DNA of 64,000 bases from Ziziphus jujuba. Its lineage: Eukaryota; Streptophyta; Magnoliopsida; Rosales; Rhamnaceae. The translations under genes were made by a program, and so were the position numbers. Below the pieces are notes generated by a model. It was not told the origin of the DNA. It saw only the letters and a program-made list of their open reading frames with translations, and did no database searches. How positions within the stretch are numbered: the first letter of the stretch is position 1; every line of letters begins with the position of its first letter. Shown one piece after another: positions 36,971 to 48,456 of the stretch. The DNA is taken from contig NC_083379.1 in assembly GCF_031755915.1 (NCBI RefSeq), forward strand, positions 4,041,501 to 4,105,500, read 5' to 3'.

Positions 36971-39865
36971 ATAGGAGAAATAAAAGAGTACTTCAATGGA
37001 AGGTGTGGCTACTGCAATGAAGTTGGACACAAGAAGATAGAGTGTTGGAATTTAAAGGGAAAGCAAGAGAAGAAAGATAATATTTTAATGATTGTTGCTT
37101 CTAAACGTTCAAGACTTAATGATAATTCCTCAATGTTGTGGCATAACCGTTTGGGACATATTTCTAGGCACAGAATGGAAAGGTTAGTAAAGGATGGGAT
37201 ACTTCCTAATCTTAATTTCTCTGATCTATTGACTTGTGTTGAATGTGTGAAAGGGAAGTTAACTGCCAAGGTAAGAAAGGATAAGTTCGCTAGGTGTGGA
37301 GATGTTTTGGAGTTAATCCACACTGACATATGTGGACCTTTTACACCAACTGCTTTGGGTGGTTATAGATATTTTATTACTTTCATTGACGATTACTCTT
37401 GTTATGGACATGCTGAGCTTATTCGTGAGAAGTCAAATTCTTTAGTTGCCTTTAAAGAGTTTAAGGTAAAGATGGAGCTTCAAAAGAATAAGAAAATAAA
37501 AACTGTAAGGTCTGATAGAGGTGGTGTGTTTTATGGTAGATATGATGAGACTGGAAGGAACCCAGGGCCTTTTGCTATTTATTTGTGTGAGTGTGGCATT
37601 GATGCGCAATATACGATGCCTGGTACACCTCAGCAAAATGGCATAGCTGAGAGAAGGAATAGAACTTTGTTGGATATGGTGCGGTCTATGTTGGCAAATT
37701 CTAGGTTGCCAGATTATTTGTGGGGAGAGGCTTTAAGGACGGCGGCTTATATTTTGAATCAAGTTCCAAGTAAGTCCGTTCCTAAGACACCTTTTGAGTT
37801 GTGGTCAGGAAGAAAGCCTAATTTGCATCATTTTCGAATATGGGGTTGCAAAGCTGATGTAAGGATTTATAATCCCCAAATTAAGAAGTTGGATCCTAAA
37901 ACCATTAGTGGATATTTTGTTGGCTGTTGCATAGGATCTAGGGGTTCAAGATTCTTTCGTCCTTCTCACATCACCAGGATCGTGGAATCAAACAGGGCTA
38001 TTTATTTTGAAGATGATTTTGAGTTTGGTAATAGTAATGGTCCAAGAGAATCCCAATTTAGAGAAGAAAGTGTTTTCATTCCCAGTATAGTTGTTCCTGA
38101 TAGAGATATTATTGATCCAGTAGTTGATGAACCAGTAGTCGGTCAGAATGAACTCATTGTTGAAGAGCAGGATATTCCAGCTATTGCAGATGCTGATGTA
38201 CCCTTGAGGAGGTCACAAAGGACTAGGAGATCAGCTATTCCTGATGACTATGAGGTTTACTTGCAGGAGCATGTGTTTGACATAAGTGGTGATTCAGATC
38301 CAGTAACTTATGAGGAGGCCATAAGCAGTTCAAACTCAAATTTTTGGTTGGATGCAATGGAAGATGAAATGAAATCCATGACATCAAATGGAGTTTGGGA
38401 TTTAGTTGAGTTACCAGAGGGTAGCAAGCCTATTGGGTGCAAATGGGTCTTTAAGACTAAAAAGGACTCCAATGGTCAAGTGGAGAGGTATAAGGCTAGA
38501 CTTGTAGCTAAAGGGTTTAACCAGAAGGAAGGAATTGATTATACAGAGACTTTCTCTCCTGTATCCACAAAGGATTCTTTTAGAATCATTATGGCGATTG
38601 TGGCGCATTATGACCTGGAGTTGCATCAGATGGATGTCATAACTGCTTTTCTGAATGGTGATTTATATGAGGATGTATATATGGTTCAACCAGTTGGTTT
38701 CCAACAAACAGGGAATAGTAATTTGGTTTGTAAGCTTAAGAAATCTATTTATGGTCTTAAGCAAGCTTCAAGACAATGGTATCTTAAGTTTGATGAGGTT
38801 GTCATCCAAAATGGCTTTAAGGAGAATGTTGTTGATAGATGCATATATATGAAGGTCAGTGGGAGCAGTTTTTTATTTCTGGTGTTGTATGTTGATGACA
38901 TACTTTTGGCTACTAATGACACTGACCTATTAGCTGAGACAAAGCAGATGTTGTGGAACCATTTTGATATGAAAGATCTTGGTGAGGCTTCTTTTGTTTT
39001 GGGCATCAAGATTGTTCGAGATAGGACTAATTATGTAGTGCAATTGTCTCAGAGAGCTTATATTGATAGAATTCTTAAGAGATTTGATATGCATAATTGT
39101 TCTCCTGGAAGTGTACCGGTTACGAAAGGTGAAAAGTTTTCTAAGGATCAGTGTCCCAAGAATGATAGAGAAAGGATGGCAATGAAGAATGTTCGCTATT
39201 CTTCAGCAGTAGGTAGTTTGATGTATGCTCAAGTATGTACACGGCCTGATATAGCTTTTACTGTGGGTGTGCTTGGTAGATTTATGAGCAATCCTGTTCC
39301 TATTCATTACCAAGCAGTTAAGAAGGTCTTTAGGTATCTTCAGGGTACTAAAGATCATATGTTGACATATCGTCGCACCAACTCTCTTGAAGTAGTGGGT
39401 TATAGTGATGCAGACTATAAAGGTTGTGTGGATGATAAGAAATCTACCATTGGTTATATATTTATCATGGCAGGAGGTGCTGTGTCTTGGCGGAGTGCCA
39501 AGCAGTCAGTGACAGCATCCTCGACTATGGAGGCAGAATATGTGGCGTGTTATGAGGCTACCCGTCATGCAGTTTGGCTACGGAATTTTATCCGTGATTT
39601 AGGAGTAGTTGGCTCCATTGAGAGGCCTATTATGATGTATTGTGATAATACTGCAGCGGTGTCTTTCTCCAATAATTTAAAAGGTACTCCTGGTGTGAAG
39701 TACATTGATGTGAAATATTTTGTGGTAAAGGAGAAAGTTGAAGAGGGCCTTATTACTATTGTTCACACGCCGACTTATAGCATGGTGGCAGATCCACTGA
39801 CCAAGGCTTTACCGGTAGGCATATTTGAGGAGCATGTGTCCCGTATGGGATTGTTAGGCAGTTGA
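36971..39865 (+). CDS. Copia-1 zinc knuckle, integrase, reverse transcriptase and RNase H frame
   Basis: One frame is open from 36971 to the stop at 39865; the first methionine of the pol part is at 37088. It begins with the gag zinc knuckle [14 protein letters not shown] (CX2CX4HX4C). The protease domain with its DSG motif should come next but is absent. The GAG-preintegrase segment ([10 protein letters not shown]) follows, then the integrase core with HTD, RSDRGG and [12 protein letters not shown] (DDE residues). The reverse transcriptase has [27 protein letters not shown] and the catalytic YVDD. RNase H shows [15 protein letters not shown] and CDNTAA, and the usual C-terminal ADPLTKALP. 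The usual HIDxxYH motif reads YIDVKYF here. The long intact frame agrees with the low LTR divergence. Confidence 0.93.
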   Translation: MGEIKEYFNGRCGYCNEVGHKKIECWNLKGKQEKKDNILMIVASKRSRLNDNSSMLWHNRLGHISRHRMERLVKDGILPNLNFSDLLTCVECVKGKLTAKVRKDKFARCGDVLELIHTDICGPFTPTALGGYRYFITFIDDYSCYGHAELIREKSNSLVAFKEFKVKMELQKNKKIKTVRSDRGGVFYGRYDETGRNPGPFAIYLCECGIDAQYTMPGTPQQNGIAERRNRTLLDMVRSMLANSRLPDYLWGEALRTAAYILNQVPSKSVPKTPFELWSGRKPNLHHFRIWGCKADVRIYNPQIKKLDPKTISGYFVGCCIGSRGSRFFRPSHITRIVESNRAIYFEDDFEFGNSNGPRESQFREESVFIPSIVVPDRDIIDPVVDEPVVGQNELIVEEQDIPAIADADVPLRRSQRTRRSAIPDDYEVYLQEHVFDISGDSDPVTYEEAISSSNSNFWLDAMEDEMKSMTSNGVWDLVELPEGSKPIGCKWVFKTKKDSNGQVERYKARLVAKGFNQKEGIDYTETFSPVSTKDSFRIIMAIVAHYDLELHQMDVITAFLNGDLYEDVYMVQPVGFQQTGNSNLVCKLKKSIYGLKQASRQWYLKFDEVVIQNGFKENVVDRCIYMKVSGSSFLFLVLYVDDILLATNDTDLLAETKQMLWNHFDMKDLGEASFVLGIKIVRDRTNYVVQLSQRAYIDRILKRFDMHNCSPGSVPVTKGEKFSKDQCPKNDRERMAMKNVRYSSAVGSLMYAQVCTRPDIAFTVGVLGRFMSNPVPIHYQAVKKVFRYLQGTKDHMLTYRRTNSLEVVGYSDADYKGCVDDKKSTIGYIFIMAGGAVSWRSAKQSVTASSTMEAEYVACYEATRHAVWLRNFIRDLGVVGSIERPIMMYCDNTAAVSFSNNLKGTPGVKYIDVKYFVVKEKVEEGLITIVHTPTYSMVADPLTKALPVGIFEEHVSRMGLLGS

Positions 39866-40410
39866 GACTGCTGTGGGTCAGTGGGAGTTTGTTATGTTTT
39901 CTGTAGTAATATCCATGTTGAGAATTATTTATTTCTTTGAATATTTTAATACATTGATGTATGTGGATCATTATTTATTTATGAGATGATTTATTACACA
40001 TATTATTGCTCCTTATATTTACAGGCCTGTTGAGACTATTAGTCTATGTATATGTGTATGTTGATCCACAGGTGCCATGGTGAATCCCTACTACCTAGTT
40101 TGGGTATATTGTTGTATCCTGTCGATACACAATGTGCTTGAATGAAATGGTTTTGTGTGTTGGGGGATTGCACATGGTTAGGTAAATCTCTACTACCTAG
40201 ACTGAGTTTATGGCATGCAAAGTGCTCAGTTGAAATGGTAACATGTTTTGGGAGATTTACTGAGAGAATCTCTACTGCCTAGTCTAGTATATTGTTGTGC
40301 CCTGTCGGTATGCTATATATTTGGATGAAATGGCATTATGGTTCGGGAGATTCTATAGTAAGTGAGTTTGGATTTTATATGATGATGATTATGCAGTCCA
40401 AGTGGGAGAA
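39866..40410 (+). other. Copia-1 3' non-coding region
   Basis: About 545 bp lies between the pol stop and the right LTR. It contains three tandem structured units (40083-40352), two CTGTC-loop hairpins and the polypurine tract at 40401-40410. No coding region is seen. Confidence 0.7.
40083..40352 (+). repeat. Three tandem structured units with CTGTC hairpins
   Basis: Units start at 40083, 40185 and 40267. Each opens with AATCYCTACTRCCTAG, contains GAAATGG and closes with a sequence complementary to its own start: AATCCC/GGGATT (40083-40088 with 40164-40169), AATCTC/GAGATT (40185-40190 with 40252-40257) and AATCTC/GAGATT (40267-40272 with 40347-40352). Units one and three have an apical CTGTC-loop hairpin with stem GTATC/GATAC (40114-40128) or GTGCC/GGTAT (40297-40311); both extend outward past a bulge. 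Unit two has a CTGAG/CTCAG stem without the CTGTC loop. Confidence 0.75.
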
Positions 40411-40916
40411 TGTTGAATTAAATTAATATTTGTGGACTTGGCATAATCAATTACTCACTTACGGGGCCTATTTATGCCATTAATGGGACTGGCTTATTTT
40501 ATTATTTTGTAGTAGGGCCCTTGGTCACACACTCTCTATAAGACTCTAGTTGGCCCATTGGACTGGAGGACCAACTCTCTTTATAAACCCAATAACTTAT
40601 CCATATTTTTCCTAGTATAATTATATTATCAAATTATTATTATTTTATGTGTGTCAAAATTAATGGATAAGTCTGACTTGCAGAGACTATTTAAAGGTCT
40701 AGGGCAAGCAAACAATTGATGCCATACGGTGTTTTGATATTAGGGTTTTTCAGAGATCTGAGAGTGGTTTGAGAGTAGTGTGTCCATAGGCACTACTTTA
40801 CATTGTTTTCTATTTTGCAGGATTAAAGATCTAATTTACCAATGGCTGCGTTTGGAGGTTAGTAATTTATGATTTATGGAATTTATTATGCATATTTAGA
40901 TCCATAAAATCTAACA
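40411..40916 (+). repeat. Copia-1 right LTR
   Basis: 506 bp, about 99% identical to the left LTR and starting immediately after the polypurine tract. It ends ATCTAACA at 40916. Confidence 0.95.
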
Positions 40917-41696
40917 AATTAGGCATGGGCACTCCTTGTTTGATGGATTATAAATTTCTGGTATTGTCCTAGACAAATTTAGTTCGGCAGTTGCATGATA
41001 TATATTAAATTGTTTATTTGGCTAATTTTGGATTTTTAGTTTAATTTCTTGTAAAGTCTTGAGATTTACTCTTTAGCCCTTCCAATCCCTCTGGATATGC
41101 TTAAAGCCTTGCACATATGCATTTTATAATTTCACCTTCCACGCATTGACCTAAGGGTGGGCAAAAACCCTGTCAAACCGAATCGGACCGGTAAAACCGA
41201 CCGAACCGAACGCCTACGGATCGGATTGGTTGCGCTCGGTTGGGCAGTTCGGTTATTATTTAACAAAGAAGGAGACGGTTCGGTTCGGATGTCGGTTTTT
41301 AAACTAAAAATCATCAGACCGTCCGAACCGAACCGGATACTTTAAATATTATAAAAAATATATATAATTATATTTATATATATATAATAATAATATGTTT
41401 ATAGTTTTATTAATTTTATATTTGATATTAAACAAAAAAAAAAAAAGAAAGAAAACACTCTCTCACTCTGTTCTCGTCTCGAAAGTTCTCTTCTGTCTTC
41501 TCCCCCTCTTCTTTCAATCTCTTCTCTTGTCTCTGGTAAACCCTAGCTCAGCTGTCACTCTCGGTCACCATTCACCATCTCTCAGGCCGACGAGCACTTG
41601 TCCTCTGCCATCTCTTGGACAACGGTAATCTCCCTTATCTTCCATTCTCTCACTTGCAATCTCTCACCATTTAACCCTCTCTTGTAGATCTCTTCC

Positions 41697-41733
<37 letters not shown>

Positions 41734-42419
41734 CTCTAAAATTCAATCTCTCTCTATCTTTTTAACTCTCATTTTACTCTCTCACTCTCCAATCATCCAT
41801 TCTCAGCTTGAGGTAGCTGTCCGAAACCCTAGCTTAGACTGTTAGACATTGTTACTCTACGGTGGGCTGGTAGCTATGAGACTACCAAAAGCCTCGATTA
41901 CCATCATCTGGTCACCAACGATCACGTTAGTTCGAAGGAAAATTTGCAAATTTATATTTTCCCCAATTTTTTTCCTTTTAGGGTTTAAGTTCTAAGAAAT
42001 TACTATTTCAAAATTATATATTTTTTTGATTATCTCCTCAATTTTGAAATATTAAATGTTTAATGACTGTTGGATTTTAATATTAAAGAGAAAATTGGCC
42101 ATTCAAGTTGAAGGATTGAAGGTGAGGCAGGACCATGGCTTGTGGCTGTGTCATGCTCGTGGGTGGCTCTGTGGCCTGTGTTTAAAGCTGTAATAACTTA
42201 AGGTAAGTTGTTCTTTTCTATTAAACTCTCATCAGCTGTGGATGGATAAAGTGTGATTGCATAAATAGACTATAGATTTTGTTCTTTCTTTGTAATTTTG
42301 TGAAGGAAATAATCGGATTAGCTCTTGTGAGACTGAACTGTTTGTGAAATGTTGAATTGTATCTGTGAATTGCTTTGAAACTCTTTTCTATGAAGTTTTG
42401 AATTCAAATGGTGAGATTG

Positions 42420-42780
42420 CTTGCATTTCAGAGTCTTTGTGACTCCAACATTTTTGAAACATTTTTGAAATTGTAATTTTAAACATGTTAGCTTACATTT
42501 CAGAGTCTTTGTGACCCTGAACTCCTAAAGTTGTAAATTTTAAACAATTTAGCTTTCATTTTAGAGTCTTTGTGACTCTGAATTTCAGAAATTGCTTTTT
42601 AATTGTTAGTTTTTTTTTTTTGGAATTATGGAATATTGTGCAATTTCTGAATATTGTGGAATTGAAATTGTGTAGTTGGAATTGTGCAATTTTTAAATGT
42701 TAGCTTACATTTAGAGTCTTTGTGACTCTGAAATTTTGAAATTGCTATTTAATTTGTAGTCTTTGTGGAATTGTGGAGTT
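42420..42780 (+). repeat. Degenerate repeats with AGAGTC-TTTGT-GACTCT hairpins
   Basis: In the transposase 5' region, four copies of AGAGTCTTTGTGACTCT or one-base variants occur near 42430, 42501, 42563 and 42714, several preceded by TTACATTT or TTCATTT. Each can form a 6-bp stem with a TTTGT loop. The copies sit in imperfect units of about 65 bp. Confidence 0.65.
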
Positions 42781-43267
42781 TTTTTAGTTGTTGTTTAATG
42801 AATATTGTATGCTTGGTCCTGAATTTTTGATATATATTTGGTCATAGTGCATATTTGGTCCTGGATTTTTGATGCAGATATTGTATTAGTGCATATTTGG
42901 TCTTGGATTTAAATGGAAAGTTCTAATGTGAATAATGCATGTAGTTGGCAAATTTTCATGTGGCTGTGTATGATAGTTTGGTTTAGGAAAAATGTATTTT
43001 GTTGGTAGTTGCTATCAATTCCGAAAACATGCTAATTGCTGGTAGGAAAAATGTATATTGTTGGTAGTTGTTGGTAGTTTGGTTTAAGGATTAAAGGGCT
43101 TGGACCCGATGGTTCTATGTTATTATTTAAGGAAGCAAAACTATTATTCGCTGTTTAATTTATTGTAATTTAATTTGATTGAGATTGTGGAATTTGTGGC
43201 CTTGAATTGTTGTGTAATTGCTGTCTTGTTTCTGTTTGTTTCCTTTTATGTAAACAGTGTTCTAGTT

Positions 43268-45582
43268 ATGCTTGATATGGATCCAGATTCCCCATCATCA
43301 GTTAATGCACTTTTCTCTCAAACCCCAAGAGGTCAAAATCCATCACCATCACTGTCAAACTCTACACCTTCCGATGCCAAATCTACATTACCTCAACGAC
43401 CTCCATTAGGGAAAAAAAAACCTTCTAGGCCAGCAAGTGATGTATGGGATCACTTTATCAAAATAGGAGATGGTGATCCTGATGACCCCAGATGTGAATG
43501 CATTTACTGTCATAAGGATTATGCATGTGGTTCTAAAAAGTGTGGAACTAGTAGCCAAAGGAATCATATGAAGTAATGTTAGAAAAATCCTTATAACTCA
43601 GATGAAAAGAAGTAAAAGACCTTAACTTTTGATAGGAAATCCGATGGTAGTGGTAGCAATTTGGTAGCTACTATTTTCAACAAAGAGGCATGTAGGATGG
43701 CATGTGCCAAAATAATAATTTTGGATGAGTTACCTTTAGTTTTGTAGAAGGCCGTGGGTTTAGATACTTTTGTAGTGTTGCATGTCCTAAGTTTGATCCT
43801 CCATCTAGAAGAACCATTGTGAGGGACATTTATCAATTGTATTTAGATGAGAAATTGGCTTTAAAATCAATGTTTGTTGCAAACCAGAAAAAGATTAGTC
43901 TTACAACTGATACGTGGACCTCTATTCAAAATGTTTGTTATATGTCATTGACTGCCCATTATATTGATGATGATTGGATGTTACATAAAAGAATTTTAAA
44001 TTTTTCTGTGGTTTCTAATCATAAAGGAGAGGCAATTGGAAAGTTAATTGAGGTTTGTTTGCATGATTGGGGTATTGAAAATGTGTTCACGCTAACTCTT
44101 GATAATGCAAGTGCAAACAATAATGTAATTGCATATCTTAAGAGGAAAATGGTACATTAGAAAAATTGTATATTGGATGCTGATTTTTTGCATATTCGAT
44201 GTAGTGCACATACTGTCAATTTGATTGCGTATTGAAAAAGTGTTCACGCTAACTCTTGATAACGCAAGTGCAAACAATAATGTAATTGCATATCTTAAGA
44301 GGAAAATGGTACATTGGAAAAATTGTATATTGGATGCTGATTTTTTGCATATTCGATGTAGTGCACATATTGTCAATTTGATTGTGTGTGAGGGTTTGAA
44401 AGAATTAGATGAGGCAATTGCTAGCATTTGTAATGCTGTGAGATATGTTAGATCATCTCCTTCTCAATTGCAAAAATTTAAGCAATGTATAAGTCAAGAG
44501 AAAATTGAGAGTAAATCTTTAGTATGTTTGGATGTTCCAACCAGATGGAATTCCACATACTTAATGTTAGAGTTGGCTTTGAAATTTCAAAAAGCTTTTG
44601 AGAGAATGGAGGAGGAAGATGGACATTATGCTTCTTATTTTGGAGAGGATGATAGTGGTAGAAAAAAAGTTGGACATCCTTTAGCTTGGCATTGGGATGA
44701 TGCCAAAGTTTTTGTCCAATTTCTTAAGGGCTTTTATGATGTAACTCTTAAATTTAGTGTCACTTTACATGTTAGCTCCAACATATATCCATAAAGTTTC
44801 TTCCATACAAAAACAATTGGATGATTTATGTGTTAGTGAGGATGACCGGTTGTGTGTTATGGCAAGAAAAATGAGAGAAAAGTATAATAAATATTGGGGT
44901 TCCATGGGAAATGTCAATAAATTGCTTCTAATTGCAGCAGTGCTTGATCCAAGATATAAGTTGGATTATGTGTCATTTAGTTATGGGATGCTTTATGACA
45001 ATGATGAAAGCAGGGTTACTGAATTGACAAATGATTGGAAAAAGATTTTAATGAGGCTGTATAATTGGTATAATGAAAAAGAAATGGGTTCAGATGGTAG
45101 TCGTCAATCTTCCACTGGTGTTGAGTCTTCTGGAACTAGTTTGGATAGTAATAACAGCGAATTAGAGCATGCCAACTATGCTGACCAGGTTTGGATTGCT
45201 TATTTGAAGAAAAGAGAACAAAGCCAATGTAAGGAGGTAAAAAATGATGTGGATAGGTATCTGGGCGATCTTTGTGAATCTGGTTTAATTAAGAATTTTG
45301 ATATCTTAAATTGGTGGAGGGTTAATGGAGAGAAATACCCTGTGTTAGAGAAGATTGCAAAGGATGTCTATGCCATTCAAGTCTCCACTGTGGCTTCCGA
45401 GAGTGCTTTAGCGATGGAGATAGGATACTTGATCCTTTTAGGAGCTCTTTGACTGCTAAAATGGTGGAAGCTTTGATATGTTGTCAAAATTGGCTTAATG
45501 CTTCTCCAATTTTTGACAGATTTTTTTTAGAAGAGATGGAATATTATGAAAGTTTAGATGCAGGTAATGTAATATGTAATTG
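43268..45582 (+). pseudogene. BED zinc-finger hAT transposase, inactivated
   Basis: The hAT transposase cuts and pastes its element; plant relatives include RICESLEEPER-type proteins. An acceptor-like AG ends near 43256 and the likely start is 43268 or 43277. The BED finger follows (SDVWDHFIKIG, then CECIYCHKDY and a late H). A stop at 43574 and frame changes follow. The catalytic core resumes at 43819 (TTDTWTS, LTLDNASANN), is broken by the 157-bp duplication, and continues through IRCSAHIVNLIV, VPTRWNSTYLML and, after another frame change near 44790, VLDPRYKL. The C-terminal dimerisation domain (DILNWWRVNGEKYPVLEKIA, VSTVASESA) ends in a further frameshift near 45410, beyond which the expected RILDPFRSSL continues to a stop near 45582. 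At least three frame breaks make it nonfunctional. Confidence 0.88.
44072..44385 (+). repeat. 157-bp tandem duplication inside the hAT transposase
   Basis: 44072-44228 is repeated at 44229-44385 with few differences, both starting GTATTGAAAA. The first copy carries a TAG where the second has TGG. As 157 is not a multiple of three, the duplication also shifts the reading frame. Confidence 0.93.
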
Positions 45583-46710
45583 AGATTATTTTCTGTTTGT
45601 ATGCATATCATATTTTTTTTTGAATGTTTTTATAATATTTGCTTATGTTTGCTGTTTGGTGTCACTCCAAGACCTATGCCAAAGCCAAACAATAGCAGTG
45701 AGTCCAGATAGCAGCAACAAAAAAAGATTGATGGTGCATTGAGTGGAATCAGTGGATGTACTTGAAACTTGAAAGCTTGTGAGTTTTGACAATAATGAAA
45801 GTAACTCTCTTCGTTTTATTTTTCATTTCTTAATAATCATCACAGTGTTAAACTAATAATGTATTGGTTTAATTTATTTTGGTGTCCTTTATGATTGTAG
45901 GTTTTGTAGCAGTGGCAGTGAAAGATTTGGAAGTGCTAATTGTAGGCTGCTTATATTTTTTTTCCTACCGTTTCTTTTATGTTTACTGTCAATGTATTAC
46001 CATTTCTCTTAAGTCATTGACTCATTTGTAAAACTTGCTTATTAGTTGCTTTGATAGTAGTAGTTATTATTTTTTTCTTTTTTGTTTTTGTCTTTTTGGG
46101 AACGGATGGGGATGTGAGATTGTTATTTTGATATTTGTATTTTGTGTCTGCATTTTTGATTCTCAATTTTGGTGAGTGGCAGTGGCATACTGGCATTGCA
46201 TTTCTCAATTTCAATTTTCCTTTTGATATAAATTGAAGTTTTAATCGTTTCATACCTAAAATGATTTGCCATTTCATACCTAAAAAGTAAAAAATTTGCC
46301 ATTTCATTTCCGTTGGATAGTTTTTTGAAAAATTTTAAACCTTCAAAATAATTGAAAAGCAAAACTAATGAAGGTGATTTCTAATTGTATATTGGACAGG
46401 CAAAAAACTATAGGTCCAAAAATAAACCCAGCTCGATTAGCTGAAAGTATGTCCAAAATTGTAGGCCTGAAGATAATTTCTGACCTACTAATTCAAAAAC
46501 AAGCCCAAAATCAGAGGTCCAATTATAAGTCCAAATCGACCAGCCAGAACCCGAACCAAACCGGCCTGTTTATTCGATTAAATGCTTGATTTTCCATTGT
46601 CCACGGGTCGGTTCGAATTAGTATTTGTGGATAACCGAATGATCGGCTCGGTTGGAATTCTCAGGTGGAACCAATCCAAACCGAATCGTGCCCACCCCTA
46701 CTGATTGACC

Positions 46711-48456
46711 CACACGTTGATATTCTATGTTTTTTGAAACCACGTTTAAAAAGTTTAGGTAGCGTACTCGTTAGAAACTTCCTCATGTTATGATCCAATC
46801 TAATATATATACGACAATATATAAAATACAATATAATTCTTAGTTGAGTGCTTCTTTTCACACGATCAAAATTGCTTTTTGCATTGCATTTTTATGTGAA
46901 ATGAGTAAAAGTTTTTTATCTTTTTGATTTTTTTCTATTTACATAATTTAAAAAATATTTTTTTTTATCCTCTTCTTCTATAGATTTTAAAATATAATGA
47001 GTTCTTTCTCATGTTCTGCTCCTTCTAGCAATCCCAGTCCACCATTTCAAAATCCAAAGAGACAAATTTCTCTTTGATTTGTTATTTTAATTATAAAATT
47101 CATCTTATAGAAATTTAAAACTTTATTGAAAAAATCTTAGATTTATATATACATAATCAAAAACCCATTAAAGACTCTTCTATCCGTCCGAAATGGGTTT
47201 CAGAAATTATTCCAAATGAAGGAAAAAAGTTGGTTTTTCCTTTTTTTTATTTTTATTTTTTGGGTCTAAATTCAAGCCTTTTGGTTTTACAACTACAAAG
47301 TGTAGCAGCTCAGAAAGGTATTTGGCCCTGAAATAAGTAGAGTGGAACAGAAAAATGTGCATAGTTACATACCTGATTAAGCACATCGAGACTGCGGCAA
47401 TGGTTGCCAATAGTGAATAAGGTCGGAAGAGAATTTAAAAAAAAAAAAAAAAAAAATACTGAAAAAAAAAGGATAGCTTAGGAAATTAAAAAAGTTGACA
47501 CTCTATAAAGATTATTTTAGAGTGTGATGAGAACTTCTCTTCTTAGTTTTAATATATATATATATTTTTGTTTTTTTTCTGGACATTAATTTTCATTGAC
47601 TACTTAGAATATGGAAAAACTATTTCAGATTTGATTCGTTTTGTTTTTGGTATTATGTTGGAATTCATTTTGTATTCCTAATATTCCGCCGCCAGATTGC
47701 TTTCACGAATTTGGAAACATGCTCAGAGCAAAGATTCCCTTATCCATGATTTCTAATGGGATCAACACAATAACAAACTCTAAATTCCCTCGTATTGGAG
47801 ATGTTTATGGTCAAAATAACTAATTATAATTAGTCAGGACAGAATTTGTACCAGGCAATGTAACACTAACCGTATTGGATTGCCACATAAAAACATCTAC
47901 AATTGCTATGTTGAAAGTGTTGGAAGAGTTTGCTTCATAAATGTTTATTTGATAGATATTCAATTCAAAAATTAATCATTATTATTTCTGTTTAAATTTT
48001 AATTAATTAAGAATATCATTAATGAGACCATCTACTTTACCATATACATATATATATGAATAAGTCACTATGCAATAAATAAATATAACTAAATATAAAA
48101 TAATCAAACATTTAAAAAAATAATAATAAGACAGATCTTAATAGTAAATAGCCCAGTTAGGCCTTAAAGGCTGAGGCTCACTTGTACAGAACAGGCCCAC
48201 CTAAAATCCAATTTTAAAGGCCCAAATCCAAAAATAAAAATAAATTGAAAGAGGTAAAAAAAGCGAGAGCAATTTGTATTTTATTTATAAACTTAATATC
48301 AGATACAAATTTTAACTCTGTAGACAAATAGTTTTAACCATAAAAATCTAATTTAAACCACAATACATATATAAACTAAATACTCGATCATTACGGTAAT
48401 GTCTAAAACATTAAATTGAAGCATAATTTTCCCAATAAAAATGATTGTTTCTAAAT
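46711..48456. other. Intergenic region between hAT element and O-methyltransferase
   Basis: No gene is supported. It is AT-rich with a poly-A run at about 47438-47456 and short low-complexity frames. The end nearest 48457 is the 3' flank of the minus-strand O-methyltransferase. Confidence 0.5.

Larger units (their letters stand above)
34491..40916 (+). mobile_element. Copia-1, young Ty1/copia LTR retrotransposon
   Basis: Two 506-bp LTRs bound 6426 bp. A primer-binding site complementary to initiator methionine tRNA (TGGTATCAGAGC, 34999-35010) directly follows the left LTR and a purine-rich tract (40401-40410) precedes the right LTR. Domain order integrase, reverse transcriptase, RNase H identifies Ty1/copia. 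The LTRs differ at five positions, all transitions, about 1%. Gag is degraded and the protease is absent, so movement would need proteins from other elements. The five bases outside each end do not match (AGGTT at left, AATTA at right), so no target duplication remains. Long non-coding leader and 3' regions carry hairpins and repeats annotated separately. Confidence 0.95.
41152..46700 (+). mobile_element. Decayed hAT (Ac-type) DNA transposon
   Basis: The left end TAAGGGTGGGCA and the right end TGCCCACCCCTA are inverted repeats with one mismatch. CATTGACC at 41144-41151 and GATTGACC at 46703-46710 are probably the 8-bp target duplication (7 of 8 matching), with two extra bases at the right junction. 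Subterminal DNA is rich in CCGAACCG-type motifs on both sides. The interior encodes a BED-finger hAT transposase broken by stops, frameshifts and a 157-bp internal duplication. At about 5.5 kb it is the size of an autonomous hAT element but is now inactive. Confidence 0.85.

Noticed and set aside
41395..41628. A 77-codon frame near the left end of the hAT element
   Set aside because: It is a CT-rich low-complexity leader of the transposon, not a protein.
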